This document shows, piece by piece, positions 46,388 through 56,707 of a stretch of 64,000 nucleotides of DNA (position 1 is the first letter of the stretch; each line of letters opens with the position of its first letter). The stretch is from Linanthus parryae. Taxonomy: Eukaryota; Streptophyta; Magnoliopsida; Ericales; Polemoniaceae. Location of the stretch: the NCBI GenBank assembly GCA_023055425.1, contig JALGPY010000012.1, positions 10,909,922-10,973,921 on the forward strand. The letters are read 5' to 3'. A model generated the notes under the pieces. The model saw only the letters and a list, made by a program, of their open reading frames with translations, was not told the DNA's origin and ran no database searches. Both the position numbers and the translations under genes were made by a program.

Positions 46388-47153
46388 TCATCTTGGTCCA
46401 GAGAGCTCGATTGCTTGCACCAGCAGAGAAGAATCGTTTGTGAGATCTGAGAATCTCTCGGACGAAGAGAGCTTGTAATGCTTGAACTTGGTTGATTCAA
46501 CTCTCTGAGAGGCTTCCCATCTCTCTGCAAGCCCATCACCTTCAAGCATCCTCACCACTTCAGACATCCTAGGTCTTTGTCCTGGCAAGTATTGTGTGCA
46601 CAATAGAGCCACTTGTATTATTTCCTCCAGTTCAATCCGGTCATAGTCGCTCTTCAAGTCCTTATCCACTAGCAACTCAAGCTTCCTCTCTAGTTAAATT
46701 TTCTTAACCTGTGAAATTCAAAGATTTTAGTGAGAACTATACAGATAGAGGTGAAATTGTGATTTGTTTGTACCCAATCTAGAATTACTCCTTTCTGGTT
46801 TGCAGCTTTCCCAAACTCTAGGGCTCTCTGTCATGTGATCAATTCAAGGAGGAGAATCCCAAATCCGAAAACATCAGTTTTATCAGAAGGTTGTCCTGTG
46901 GAGAGATTACACAGGAGCTATGTGCCCAACGGTGCCTCTAACGGCTGTTGTTACTTGAGAATCTTGGTGATCCAAAAGCTTTGCCAGTTCGAAATCTCCC
47001 ACCACTGCCTCACAATACTCGTCAAGTAATATGTTCGCAGCCTCACATCCCTATGTATAATCTTTGGATCACATTGCTCATGAAGGTGTAGTACGCCCCT
47101 GACAGCTCCCAAAGCAATTTTCTTCCGCGTTCCCCAGTCCAAGATCGGTTTTG
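46388..47153 (-). pseudogene. NIK-type LRR receptor kinase, C-terminal fragment
   Basis: Minus-strand pieces match the C-terminal kinase half of NSP-interacting kinases (SERK/NIK clade). They are: [31 protein letters not shown] (catalytic loop), then, after a frameshift, a block with [17 protein letters not shown], in which the Gly of DFG is Glu. Next come [13 protein letters not shown], a stop where the family has E, DKTDVFGFGILLLELIT and RALEFGKAANQKG; then an intron-like gap, and finally an intact end at 46675-46388: [39 protein letters not shown] .. [10 protein letters not shown]. An acceptor-like TTTGCAG precedes the first piece. The ectodomain and N-lobe are missing. Introns remain, so it is not a retrocopy. 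In the family these kinases signal at the plasma membrane. Confidence 0.85.
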
Positions 47154-47659
47154 CTGCAAAAATTAGGCAGAAAATCAAAAATCTATTCATGGGTAAGAGC
47201 ATATCCAACAGCCGCCCTAAAACCAATCCTTTACAATATGTCAAAATCCAGAACTACCACAAACACGATATACAAGACGCAGCAAATAAAAAATGTGTAA
47301 CTAAATAGCATGCAGGTCTCTTTACAATCAGCCTGTCCCCCGAGGACTACCTGACTTGTTTCTTAGCATGATAATTTATGTTCAGAAAAAGGTCGATTTT
47401 TGGCATAGAAATCGGACATGGATTGTCTATCGTGTACTCAATTTTGAGAAGTTTGATTTGTAATTTCTCACCAATTCTGCATTTGTTTGATTTTACCTAA
47501 TTTGTTATGATTTCTACATTGTCATAGCCTTTAGTACAGAAAATTAAAGCAAGCAATAACCAACTAACCCTTGCATTTAATACCCTTGCATAAAATTTAT
47601 TTATGGAAGATAAATAGGATCAAGAATTAATGTTTCATTCTGTGTAAATACATAATTTA
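47154..47659. other. Unassigned AT-rich spacer
   Basis: There is no gene. The last nine bases before the MULE, CATAATTTA (47651-47659), are its left target duplication. Confidence 0.6.
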
Positions 47660-47972
47660 GGGAGTGGCTACTGTACGTCCCAGGGGGCTTGCTGCAATTT
47701 TTTTTGCGGTGGGCCCCCCCACTACCGGACAAAAAACACGGAAAATCATGGGGTGGTGACCGGTTCTAGCAGGTCACCACCCCCAGTGGATAAAAACGCG
47801 CAGATTTGGATAAAACTGCAAAGAAACTGATGCAGCATTTTCCAGAATTCACATCAGTGGATAAAAACGCAAAGAACCGGATAACACAGTAAATGATCAG
47901 ACAAAAAAGGTCAAATAACGGATAAAAATGTCAAGGTACTTAACTAAAACATTCACACAGTTAATGTAATCC

Positions 47973-50055
47973 CTAGAATAAATCAGTCCAGTCATTCCCA
48001 ACACGTCTTGAAGAGTTTTGGTCACCCATTCCCTCGGACCAGTTGTATTCGCAGTTGGAAATCATAGTTTGTTGCGACGCTTGCGATTGAGATTGGCCGA
48101 CATCTTGACCGGAAACACCAACTGGAGGATTCGGGCATGTAGTTCGATTGTGTCCGTATTCTTGGCATCTCCCGCACTTCTTTCGAACATTTTTGGAGCT
48201 CCCTTTTGGTTTTGTATCACCTTTGGATGGAGGCATTACGTGGGCGTACTCTTGTGAGTTGACATTAACCACGGGCTCTTCACCATTTTCTTGCTTCAAA
48301 ATAATGTCCTTGAGACCCCGTATCATCAAGTCAACATGTTTTTGCCAATAGTCGTAAGTCTCTTGTGATGTTCCACCCATGTCACTAATCATCTCCATTC
48401 GTCCCTTCATGCAACCCCGACGAAATGCCTGGGTTTTTGGATCGTCACACCGTCTTATTTTTGGCTCCTGCATGGCTGGATCATTCTTGTAGAAGTCACT
48501 ATCCGTCTTCTGCCATCGTTTCGATAACAAGTTTTCCGGAATGAATTGTACTCCTTTATGAAAGAGCACAAAAATAATGTGGCCACAAACCATATGTGAT
48601 GACTCAAACCTCTTGCAGGAACAGTAGAGCATGTTATTATCACGTTGACAGAAAACGGTGTGCTGCCAGGAAAAAGATCAAAGCTTTCAGATATTTTATT
48701 TGACAGGTTAGATAGAAGTTATGAACATATAGATAAGAATGAAAGTACTGGAAAGAACTGTGCTGTAAAATAAGGACATCAGATATTTCAATTGACAAGC
48801 TAGATCGATACCTAAATATTACAGATAACAGTTTAAAGCAGTCATAAGAGATAGTGTATCATGTGAACTTACTAGAGATGCCCTTGCCTTCTCCCTTGTG
48901 ACATAGATTGCATCCATGTCATATTCAGGTATTTCTTCAACACCAATAGCTTTGTATTGACTTGCCTTCCTGGCTTGCTCCCTGAACTTCGCAAACACAG
49001 CCCTAGTGTAGAACATGGCCGCATGCTCTTCAAGTAGCTTAAATTGGCTTGTTAGGACATGAAGTGATTGGTCAGAAGTACAATGTTGGCCTCGCTCGTT
49101 CTCACGAAGCTTCTCGATACCCCGCATGATTCCCTTAATAAGATCGAGGAGATTGTTCTTGCAGTTCAAATATTGTTTGAAAAATTTGTTGATACTCTCA
49201 CACCTTTGTGTAGTTGTCTGACCGGCGAAAAAAAATTTCCTTGAGAAAAGCCTCTGCCCATAAGTTGCGCGTCATGTAGGCACCCGTTACCCACCGCTTG
49301 TTCGCAATACCCCACTTGTCTACCATGTATTGCCAATCATCGTTCCATTGGTTAACGTCGGATCTCTTGCTCAAGCATTTTCGAAAGTCCTTCATAAATT
49401 CTGACCCCAACTTTAGGGTTCCTTCGGCATTGCGACATAGATGCCATGCACACAAACGATGCTTCGCTAGTGGAAGAACTTCCGCAATAGCGGATTTCAT
49501 TGCCAAGTCTCCATCGGTTATGACCGATATGGGTACCTTGTTATCCATTGCTTCTAGGAAGCAATTTAATACCCATTTGTACGATTCCGTGGTCTCATCT
49601 TGTAGAACTGCAACTGCGAAAACGCACGTCTGAAAGTGATTGTTAACACCGGAGAGTATGACAAGAGGCTTTAGGTACATGTTGGTTTTGTAGGTGGAGT
49701 CAAGCACCAAAACATCTCCAAACCTTACATAATCTCGTTTGCATCTCTCGTCACGCCAGAAAATGCTTTGTAACTGTTGATTTTCACCCAACTGGAAACT
49801 GAAAAGCAAAGATATTTGTTTCAGGAATCTGGATAGAATCTATAAGCAGGTAGACAATTATTGTAAACCAACATGAAATAGTATTGTAATTTGATATATC
49901 AGATAGGAATCTAAGGCAAATAGAATATAACAACAAACAAAATGACAGTATTTCAAACAATACCTTTTGAATACACCCCCGTGGGTATGCTCAAGGGTGT
50001 CAATGTATTGCAAGGCCAGCTGCCCATCTCCAGAGTTAGAGTAAGCCTTTCTCAA
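47973..50055 (-). pseudogene. FAR1-related MULE transposase, N-terminally truncated
   Basis: Pieces in order leftwards: GDGQLALQYIDTLEHTHG (50020-49965); then, after an intron-like gap, FSFQLGENQQLQSIFWRD, VRFGDVLVLDSTYKTNMY (first catalytic Asp) and VPISVITDGDLAMKSAI (second Asp); next LAKHRLCAWHLCRNAEGTL and LWAEAFLKEIFF (likely Glu). A frameshift in an A/T homopolymer near 49230 follows, then NCKNNLLDLIKGI .. 48819, and a SWIM zinc finger LYCSCKRFESSHMVCGHI with a terminal CGRCQEYGHNRTTCP knuckle (48632-47973). The FAR1 DNA-binding domain expected upstream of 50055 is not found; plus-strand sequence begins there. The transposase cuts and rejoins DNA at the terminal repeats; this copy looks inactive. 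Confidence 0.82.
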
Positions 50056-50076
50056 TGACTGTAACTTGTTGTACAG

Positions 50077-50306
50077 GTCTGAGGGAGCTGATCCCAGACC
50101 CTGTTCGGAGGATAAAGATCAATGAAAAATACATAAGAATCTGGCTCGCCAATGAAATTGGCCGTTCCGAGTTCAACGACCTCCGACGGGACCTTCTTGA
50201 TGCTGTGGACAGATTCAAGTATGAGGGAAACAATGAGGACTTATTTGCCAGAAAGTACATGGACATACCTACGGTCTATTCAGCCTTTAGGAATCGTTAC
50301 TTTTGA
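50077..50306 (+). pseudogene. Unrecognised open frame inside the MULE (possible captured exon)
   Basis: The plus-strand frame (ATG at 50055 possible, but TTGTACAG/GTCTG at 50071-50077 looks like a 3' splice site) gives a ~76-residue, charged, helix-forming sequence: LRELIPDPVRRIKINEKYIR, IWLANEIGRSEF, LRRDLLDAVDRFKYEGNN, MDIPTVYSAFRNRYF, then TGA. I do not recognise the family. It begins exactly where the transposase loses its N-terminal domain, on the opposite strand, so it may be host sequence captured by the element or a second element gene. Noncoding AT-rich sequence with a repeated TGTTTGTTTGACA motif follows to 50730. Confidence 0.4.
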
Positions 50307-51001
50307 GTAGTCCATGACAAATATGTGATTTGGTGTTGTTTTGAAAACAATTTAACTTATGTCTGTTTGTTTGAGAATGTTGACAATGAGGGTGGTGAAT
50401 CTTTCTGGGGATGTAACAGTTGTGTGATTGAGGTTCCAAAAACTCTATTTTTGTTCATGTCAACTACATTGTATGCTACCTGTTTCTAAATCTAGTCTGT
50501 ATGTTTTGGATTGTTATCTGCATTTTTTGTTTATGTTTGTTTGTTTGACATAAATAAAACCTGTGTGTTTTGGATTTTTACCTGTTTATGTATGTTTGTT
50601 TGACAATGAGGGTGGTGACTCTTTCTGTGGCTGTAATAGTTGTGTGGTTGTGGTTTCAAAACCATGAACTTAACTATTTTTGTTCATGTGAACTACATTA
50701 CAGTCTACCTGTTCATAAATAGTATCTGTGTGTTTTGGATTTCTATCTACATTTTGGTCAAATCTGTTTCCCAGTCGTGACCACATTCACTGATTCCTTT
50801 ACTTTGTTAATCAGCATATACTCTGGTAACAGTGTAGTCAAACCTGTATTTATGAACCCTTTACTCCACATTTATGTCCAACAACAAACCACCCTTCCCT
50901 TCTCCTACTTATGCACCCAACCACTCTTGCACAAGCACACCTGCCATTTGCTCTCCACCATCTTCTCCTCCTCCAAATATCCCCAAATTCTCATCGCCAC
51001 C

Positions 51002-51373
51002 ATGTCACATACCTCATTCAGCTCCTCCTCTAACCAATACCGTCGTAACCCCGAGTATGGACTAAGGTATTGTAACTGTGGAAGGATACGAGTGATGAGA
51101 AGAGCTGGTCCTAACACAAAGAACTCAGGTCGAGATTTCTACCGGTGCCCACTGCCTCAGGGGTCTCAATGTAGTTACTTTGTATGGGCGGACGAAGAAC
51201 CGCCATGCTTTTGCGAGGAGACAATGCAACGATGGTCCAAAATTATTGAAACAACAAGACGAATGAGGTCTGAAAATCAAGAAATGCTAAGGAGACAAAG
51301 AATATCGCACACATGCATCATCGTTCTTGCATTTGCGTTACTTTTCGCAATAATTGTTATTTTTTTTAAGTGA
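51002..51373 (+). CDS. GRF-type zinc-finger protein with C-terminal membrane helix
   Basis: This intact 123-codon frame starts at the ATG of CCACCATGTCACATACC, a good plant start context, although the frame is open further upstream from 50735. After a Ser-rich start comes a GRF zinc finger: LRYCNCGRIRVMRRAGPNT, then GRDFYRCPLPQGSQCSYFVW followed by ADEE. Cys pairs and the FY.C / FVW.DE signature are all present. A short helical segment follows, then a hydrophobic C-terminal helix (CIIVLAFALLFAIIVIFF). GRF fingers bind single-stranded nucleic acid, and small GRF proteins of this shape are frequent in plant genomes. It lies inside the MULE, divergent from the transposase, close to the right terminal repeat. 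Whether it serves the element is unknown. Confidence 0.75.
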   Translation: MSHTSFSSSSNQYRRNPEYGLRYCNCGRIRVMRRAGPNTKNSGRDFYRCPLPQGSQCSYFVWADEEPPCFCEETMQRWSKIIETTRRMRSENQEMLRRQRISHTCIIVLAFALLFAIIVIFFK

Positions 51374-51796
51374 AACGAAAGTTGCAAGGTGTTCTTCTGT
51401 CCACTTTTATGTTTCACAAGTCATGTATCTTCCCTTTAAACCTCCAGTGCTTGCAAATCTGCTGTAATAGCTTAGTTGTAGTGCGTTGTTTGCGTTTCTA
51501 TCTGGTTTGTTTAAGTTTTATCCGATTCTAATCATTTCTGTCCATTTTTAATTATTTCTATCTGTAGTTTTATCTCCATCTTTACAGTTTTATCCATCTC
51601 TTTACATTTCTATCCAAAATTCTGATGGCGGCGCCCTGGGGTCCATTTTTTTGTCTTTTTGCGGGTAAAACCGTAATTACCGGCAATAACCGGCTGAGCC
51701 GGTTTCTTCCGCGTGGGGCCAGGACGTACCATAGCCTCCGCCCATAATTTTTCATGTGCACTGCATTTAATACCCTTGCTGCATTTTTATTTTATA

Positions 51797-52590
51797 GGCT
51801 AATGTGACCAGGACAAATCATATAATGTGGCTCATGGGGACAGATTTCCGGTACCAGTATGCAAATTCATGGTTCAGGCAGATATACAAGTTCATCCATT
51901 ATGTTAACTTTGTAATAATATTTTTAATCCTTGCCCGGTTGAATGAGATTAGAGTATCTATTTATCGTCAATTATTCAAATTCTCCTTTTAGATTTTAGT
52001 ATATTGTTAAATCCATTATTTGAGTAATGTCATAGCTGTTTTAGGACGGACAAAGTTAATGCTTTCTATTCAACCCCATCTATTTACACTGATGCATTTG
52101 CAAAAGAAGTTTGGCCTTTGAAGACTGGTGACTGTTTTCCGTAAGTGCAGTCAAATTCGTACTTGTTTTTACTAAATTAAATTGTCTATAATATCCCATT
52201 CCCTCGCAGAATTAAACTCTTTTTTTGTAATTAGGTATGCAGATCGTGAAATTGCATACTGGACATGTTATTTTACAAGTAGTCCGACCTTCAAAGGTTA
52301 TGTCAGATCGATGAGTAGCTATTATTTTGTACACCAAGTTTATTGTAATCAAGTCGATGGGTTTGGGGTTTGAATGCCACATGTCTCCTCCTTGTAGTAG
52401 TATTACTCGTATTCAGGCAGCAAGACAACTGGAATCTTTTAGAGGTAGGAACAGCATTGGACCGAACACGGATGCATTTGGTGATGCTTTGGCAATTGCT
52501 CAACATCATGATGCTGGTAGTGGGACACAAATACAATATGTAGCTGCTGACTATGCCCAACGGATCTCAATTGGATATGCAGCGGTATAG
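51797..52590 (+). pseudogene. GH38 alpha-mannosidase, internal exon relics
   Basis: Several exons with introns are recognisable. 51798-51908: ANVTRTNHIMWLMGTDFRYQ, YANSWFRQIYKFIHYVN. About 52043-52141: KVNAFYSTPSIYTDAFAKEV, WPLKTGDCFP, followed by donor GTAAGT (the start of this exon needs a frame correction). 52233-52345: YADREIAYWTCYFTSSPTFK, GYVRSMSSYYF. 52412-52590: AARQLESFRGRNSIGPNTDA, FGDALAIAQHHDAGSG, AADYAQRISIGYAAV, then TAG. The HHD motif of the family's active-site region is retained. Both ends of the protein are missing. The enzyme family trims mannose from glycans in vacuole or secretory compartments. It starts 46 bp right of the MULE TSD. Confidence 0.85.
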
Positions 52591-52909
52591 ATGAATTTGC
52601 CAGAGCTAGTTCTGTCATATCAACTTGAATTACTCATTGATCTATAAACGTAGGAGTAGGCTTGGCTGTTGCAATTTCATACACTTGTGTAATACTCTTT
52701 TCGGGCTGAGAAGGTGGTGGTGCTCTGCTAGCGGAGTAAAAATCTAGTGCAAGAGATAGAGCTTGGGCCAAGTTTCATCATGCAACAAGTTTTCTTAATT
52801 GCTCTGTTTTACTAGACCAGAAAGTGGCATCCATCTTCCATTTGTCTCCAGTTATAGTTTTCTTTCACTTGTAGGCTCTATCAAAGGGTGGGCAGAACCA
52901 TTTCAGATA

Positions 52910-53040
52910 TAAACTATGCCACTTCCCTGTGCATATAACCTCCTGAAGAAGCTGGGTGCACCTAGTACTCGAACCCCTTCCCGTTCCGGAAGCTAAAGCT
53001 CCCTCCGTTGTGAGCTCCACCATGGGAGGGTACGGCCAAA
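52910..53040 (-). mobile_element. Possible tRNA-derived SINE head
   Basis: The minus strand has GGGGTTCGAGTAC (about 52964-52976), close to a Pol III B box, preceded ~40 bases upstream by GGTGGAGCTCACAACGG, a weak A-box-like stretch. A short composite of this kind is typical for plant SINEs, but I found no tail or TSD. Confidence 0.25.
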
Positions 53041-53399
53041 CACTATCACTTCCAGTCTTCCACCACTGGATGGTCTACCTTCACTACCCTGGAGTTCAAT
53101 ATTCCTTAGCCTAATGACATGGGACATTTCTCCCTCGCTAAAATGATAACAGTGACCATTGCACTTCCTATTTTATTGGTTCTCATCATCCAATACGTGT
53201 ATTCTGAGTTCTTACTGATTCCAAATAAGACAATTGTTAAATGTGATAAAATGATAAAGCAAACTAAATACAACATAATAAATATTGAAGGTCTCTACCT
53301 TTCTTTGCGATTCAGCCCGCTCCTCTACCTTTCTAGATCCCTTTTCCCTCCATTCTCCCCCCTTTTGTATTGAAAAATTAATAATAAAAAAATAAAAAA

Positions 53400-53608
53400 A
53401 ACATAATTAATATAGGGAACAACACTTTTTTGACGTAGTGTCCTATACTAAACGGCGAGACAAAAAAAGCGCCCTAAAATTAATGGCGAAGAGTTAGCAA
53501 GCGCAGTTAGTGTTATTTTTACGGCAAAATTAGAAAGCGCCATAAGCTGAACACATAAACGGCGCGCTTCACAAGACATGCACCGTTTAGGCAATTTTTC
53601 TAGTAGTG
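53400..53608 (-). mobile_element. CACTA (En/Spm-like) end
   Basis: The minus strand begins CACTACTAGAAAAATTGCC at 53608, the typical CACTA terminal inverted repeat, followed by short repeated subterminal words (CTAAACGG, GGCGC and complements). The opposite end may be near 53425 (ACGTAGTGTCC), which would make a ~200 bp miniature, but this is not certain. Confidence 0.55.
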
Positions 53609-53659
53609 ACAATAATAGTTCTCATTCCAGTATCAAGATGGCTCCATATGTAATATTGT

Positions 53660-54354
53660 AAGAAAGGTGATGTAGGTCATCAATGCGTTGGGATGACGTA
53701 AGTGAAACGGTCATATTAGGACTTGAGTTGATGGAGCAGACACATGACCAAGTTCGTTTAATACGGAAATTGATGAAGGCAACACATGATTGAAAGAAGA
53801 CTTATGCGGATAAAAGAAGGATACAATTAGACTTATAGGTTGGAGATCGAGTGTTTCTCAAAGAATCGCCGACAAAGGGTGTTACCCGATTTAATCATAA
53901 AGGGAAGTTAGGGACCACATTCACTGGACCATATTCAATCTCAGAAAGGATCGAAAAAGTTGCTTATCGATTGGACTTACCAGCACCTTTAGGGAAGGTT
54001 CATGACGTATTCTACGTCTCGCAGTTTAAGCTATATATAACAGACCCTATTCATGTGGTGAATTCGAAACCAATAGACTTGAACCCTGAGTTGACAATGG
54101 AAGTCAAACTTGTAAGGATTCTGGATCACAAAATCAAGGTCACAAGAACCAAGAGTCGAGTTAGTAAAAGTGGTGTGGTCTAATCAGGTAACCAAAGAAG
54201 CAACTTGGGAACCAGATGCCCTAATGCGAAAAAGGCTCTGGCACTTACTTGAATACAATGTAGAACTAATAGGATGCATTTCATATGCACTTCATGCATC
54301 TGTGGAGTTGACATAGGTTATTTGAGGGCGAAGAATTCTTTAAGCAGGGGAGTA
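53660..54354 (+). pseudogene. Chromoviral gypsy integrase end with chromodomain
   Basis: The plus strand gives the C-terminal integrase region: MEQTHDQVRLIRKLMKATHD, KKTYADKRR, VGDRVFLKESPTKGVTRF, GKLGTTFTGPYSISERIEK, VAYRLDLPAPLGKVHDVFYV, SQFKLYI. After a frame change comes a chromodomain-like tail: VRILDHKIKVTRTKSR, then VVWSNQVTKEATWEPDALMR. Chromodomain-bearing integrases direct chromoviruses to chromatin marks. Stops at several places show decay. Only the last ~230 codons of pol remain; the upstream side is lost next to the CACTA end. Confidence 0.82.
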
Positions 54355-54842
54355 TGTAACACCCTGAATATTTTTAGAACCCGCAGTGCAATATTAAGAG
54401 AGTTGGGGGCAGTTGTGTAATTAATTTCTTAAGAAATATCAATTGATAATTGGGCAGTGAGGTAATTTAACAGAAGTTAACGGTGTTATTCCATTTTCGA
54501 CCTAAGTGTCGTAATTTTACAAACTGCAGAAATGATAAATGGTAAAACCAATACTGCATGTAGCTAAGTGTCAGCGAGGCGAAACTGCGAGGAGTTTTCT
54601 GTCAAAAGTTCCAGATTTTATCCTTTGTGCTTTATAATATCACATTTCTGAAAAAAAGAAACTCAGGCGGTTGCCTGAGGCCTCGGATCTTGGAAATACT
54701 CGAAATTAGGGAGAACTAGGATTCACATTTAGAAGCGCGAGAAAATGATTAGTTGAAAGTGAGAAAAACGAGTGCAACAGTTATATTCCGAAGTCAGCTA
54801 GAGATAATGGCGAGGAAAAGTAGGAGATAAATTTAGATTAGT
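54355..54842 (+). mobile_element. Gypsy 3' LTR, 5' part
   Basis: It starts TGTAACACCCTGAATATTTT directly after a purine-rich AGCAGGGGAGTA tract, just downstream of the integrase end, so orientation and identity are clear. It is interrupted or ended at ~54846 by the MITE cluster. I could not find its end. Confidence 0.7.
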
Positions 54843-54846
54843 GAGT

Positions 54847-55074
54847 GAGTCCCGTTTTCATGAACTCGTGTTCATTGATACTATTATGAGAATGTGACGT
54901 GACATCCTCACAACCACAAATTTCATTCCATTAATGAAATAGATACACATTTATTAAGACTCTGAATCTTCAAGAATATGCGTGTGTGATTTCTCATTCC
55001 CTAATGAGATGAAATTTGTTGTTGTGATGATGCCACGTCACAATTCTCATAATATTATCAATGAACACGAGTTC
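54847..55074. mobile_element. Foldback MITE, copy 1
   Basis: The left half starts GAGTCCCGTTTTCATGAACT, with CGTGTTCATTGATACTATTATGAGAA following; the right half is its inverted complement, TTCTCATAATATTATCAATG then AACACGAGTTCG. The terminal ~12 bases of the right end are missing where copy 2 abuts. Confidence 0.75.
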
Positions 55075-55200
55075 GAGTTCCGTTCTCACGAACCCGTGTT
55101 CATTAATACTATTATAAGAACATGACGTGGCATCCTCACAACCATCAATTTCAGTAATGAAATAGATACACATTTATTAATGCAATATCCATTCTTATTG
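55075..55200. mobile_element. Foldback MITE, copy 2 (half)
   Basis: It has only the left arm, GAGTTCCGTTCTCACGAACC through CACATTTATTA; the right arm is absent. A CTCTATCTCTCTCTCTCTC tract lies just beyond, near 55213. Confidence 0.7.
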
Positions 55201-55579
55201 TAGTGAAAATCTCTATCTCTCTCTCTCTCATGAGCATGTTGGTCTCGAGGATTTTGGAGGCCTTAGGCGAAACTTCCGAATGACTTATGGCTTAAATTAC
55301 ATTGGTCATATATCTCTGTGTGTATTTAAATAATTTATTTTAATATTTTTTCTTGCTTTTTTATGATACCAATGCTGGAGAAATTAAATTACTAGCATTT
55401 TTTTTGAGGAAAACTAGCATTTTTTTTTCTGAAAACTGTTTAAAAGGGATAGAGATTGCATAAATCAAAATGTGCTTTTTGTTCCAATTGAATTTTTGAC
55501 TAGGCCAACATTTTGTGAGAATTTTTGTAATAACATAAGTTATTCTTTTGAGGAAAGATAACACATACGTATTTAAGAT

Positions 55580-55819
55580 GAGTCCCGTTCTCAGGAACTC
55601 GTGTTCATTGATACTATCATGAAAATGTGATGTGGCATACTCATAGCCATAAATATATTTTCATTAAGGAAGGGGAATTCACACGCATATTCTTTAAGAT
55701 TTAGTGTCCTAATAAACGTGATTTCTCCTTCTTAATGAAAAGAAATTTATGACTATAAGTATGCCACATCAAGTTCTCATGATAGTATCAATGAACACGA
55801 AGTCATGAGAATATGACTC
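55580..55819. mobile_element. Foldback MITE, copy 3
   Basis: 240 bp with arms GAGTCCCGTTCTCAGGAACT and the complement of ACGAAGTCATGAGAATATGACTC. The flanking 9-mers ATTTAAGAT and ATTTGAAAT agree at 7 of 9, suggesting a 9-bp target duplication as in Mutator-type MITEs. Confidence 0.75.
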
Positions 55820-56058
55820 ATTTGAAATATATCCAATATTAATTCTATTAGATTCTAAAAGAAACAGTAAAAATTAATTATATTAAAAGGAAACAAATGA
55901 TGAAGAAACAAAACACTGATAATACAATACATAATAGCTTTGCTGGAGGCCCTTTTTCTCAATACTAGTTTATACTGATATTTTACTAGTTAATATTTCA
56001 TTACGAGTTAATTATCATATATTATTAATTCATATCATTTCGTTCAACTATGTGTTGT

Positions 56059-56300
56059 GAGCCCCGTTCTCACGAACTCGTGCTTATTGATATTATCATG
56101 AGAACGTGACATCACATCATCACAACAACAAATTTTATTTCATTAGGGAATGAGAAATCACACGCGCATATTCTTGAAGATTCAGAGTCTTAATAAATGT
56201 GTATCTATTTCATTAATGAAATGAAATTTATGGTTGTGAGGATGCCACGTCACGTTCTCATGATAGTATCCATGAACACGGGTTCGTGAGAACCGGACTC
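56059..56300. mobile_element. Foldback MITE, copy 4
   Basis: 242 bp and the best preserved copy: left arm GAGCCCCGTTCTCACGAACT, right end GTTCGTGAGAACCGGACTC. It is flanked by GTTGT on both sides. It lies ~250 bp upstream of the expansin start codon. Confidence 0.78.
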
Positions 56301-56520
56301 GTTGTAAAATGAATAGAGCTGACAATTCCTAAATAGACAATGTTGACTGTAGTGGTTGAGCGAAAAAAATTGGTAGCCGTTGATTTACTCCCACTATTTT
56401 TAATTAAACAGCCTAAATAAAGAAACTTCTCAAATTGTTCTTCGCAGAATATTACATAAACTTAGTTTTGGACTCCTTAAACCATCTTACATTTTCTACC
56501 TTTTCACTTCTTCTCAGCTC

Positions 56521-56529
56521 TTTATATAA
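56521..56529 (+). promoter_or_regulatory. TATA box of the expansin gene
   Basis: TTTATATAAG lies only 20 bases before the ATG at 56548, so the transcript would start at or just past the first ATG. The second in-frame Met (codon 5, 56560) may then be the true start. Confidence 0.5.
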
Positions 56530-56547
56530 GCCGGCTCACTCTCTCCA

Positions 56548-56707
56548 ATGGTTAGTTCCATGTTATTAATTGCTGGAGCAATTTTTAGGGTTCTTATTAC
56601 TTATGTTGCACTTGGAGAAAAAATACTTGGGGGTGTAGATAAATACCATGGGTGGGATTCTGCACATGCGACATTCTATGGCGACATGACTGGTCAAGAA
56701 ACCATGC
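56548..56707 (+). CDS. Alpha-expansin, first exon only
   Basis: The N-terminal 53 codons contain a hydrophobic signal-peptide-like start (MVSSMLLIAGAIFRVLITYV), then GWDSAHATFYGDMTGQETM, the start of the double-psi beta-barrel domain of alpha-expansins. The exon ends in ATGC/GTAAGT, a phase-1 donor just before the place where the family has (Q/G)GACGYG, the usual first-intron position. Expansins loosen cell walls non-enzymatically. No second exon (GACGYG.. and the GACFEI cysteine region) is visible in the remaining 7.3 kb, of which 5.7 kb is an inserted LINE. It is either a gene with an intron of more than 7 kb continuing past the window, or a truncated copy. Confidence 0.7.

Larger units (their letters stand above)
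47660..51742 (-). mobile_element. FAR1/Jittery-like MULE
   Basis: The 4083 bp element has imperfect terminal inverted repeats: left GGGAGTGGCTACTGTACGTC, right (complement) GGCGGAGGCTATGGTACGTC, 16 of the first 22 positions alike. The 9-bp TSD is CATAATTTA / CATAATTTT (8/9), as expected for Mutator-like elements. GC-rich subterminal parts contain GGTGGTGACCGG and repeated GGATAAAAACG(C) motifs on the left, and repeated TTTTATCC-type motifs on the right (51515-51620), i.e. subterminal inverted repeats. It encodes a transposase on the minus strand and two open frames on the plus strand. Confidence 0.88.

Noticed and set aside
49298..49633. Plus-strand 111-codon frame
   Set aside because: It is the antisense of the conserved transposase core, which explains its openness.
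50036..50266. Minus-strand frame of 76 codons as the N-terminal part of the transposase
   Set aside because: It is not in frame with the following conserved GDGQLALQYIDTL piece and lacks FAR1-domain cysteines or histidine.
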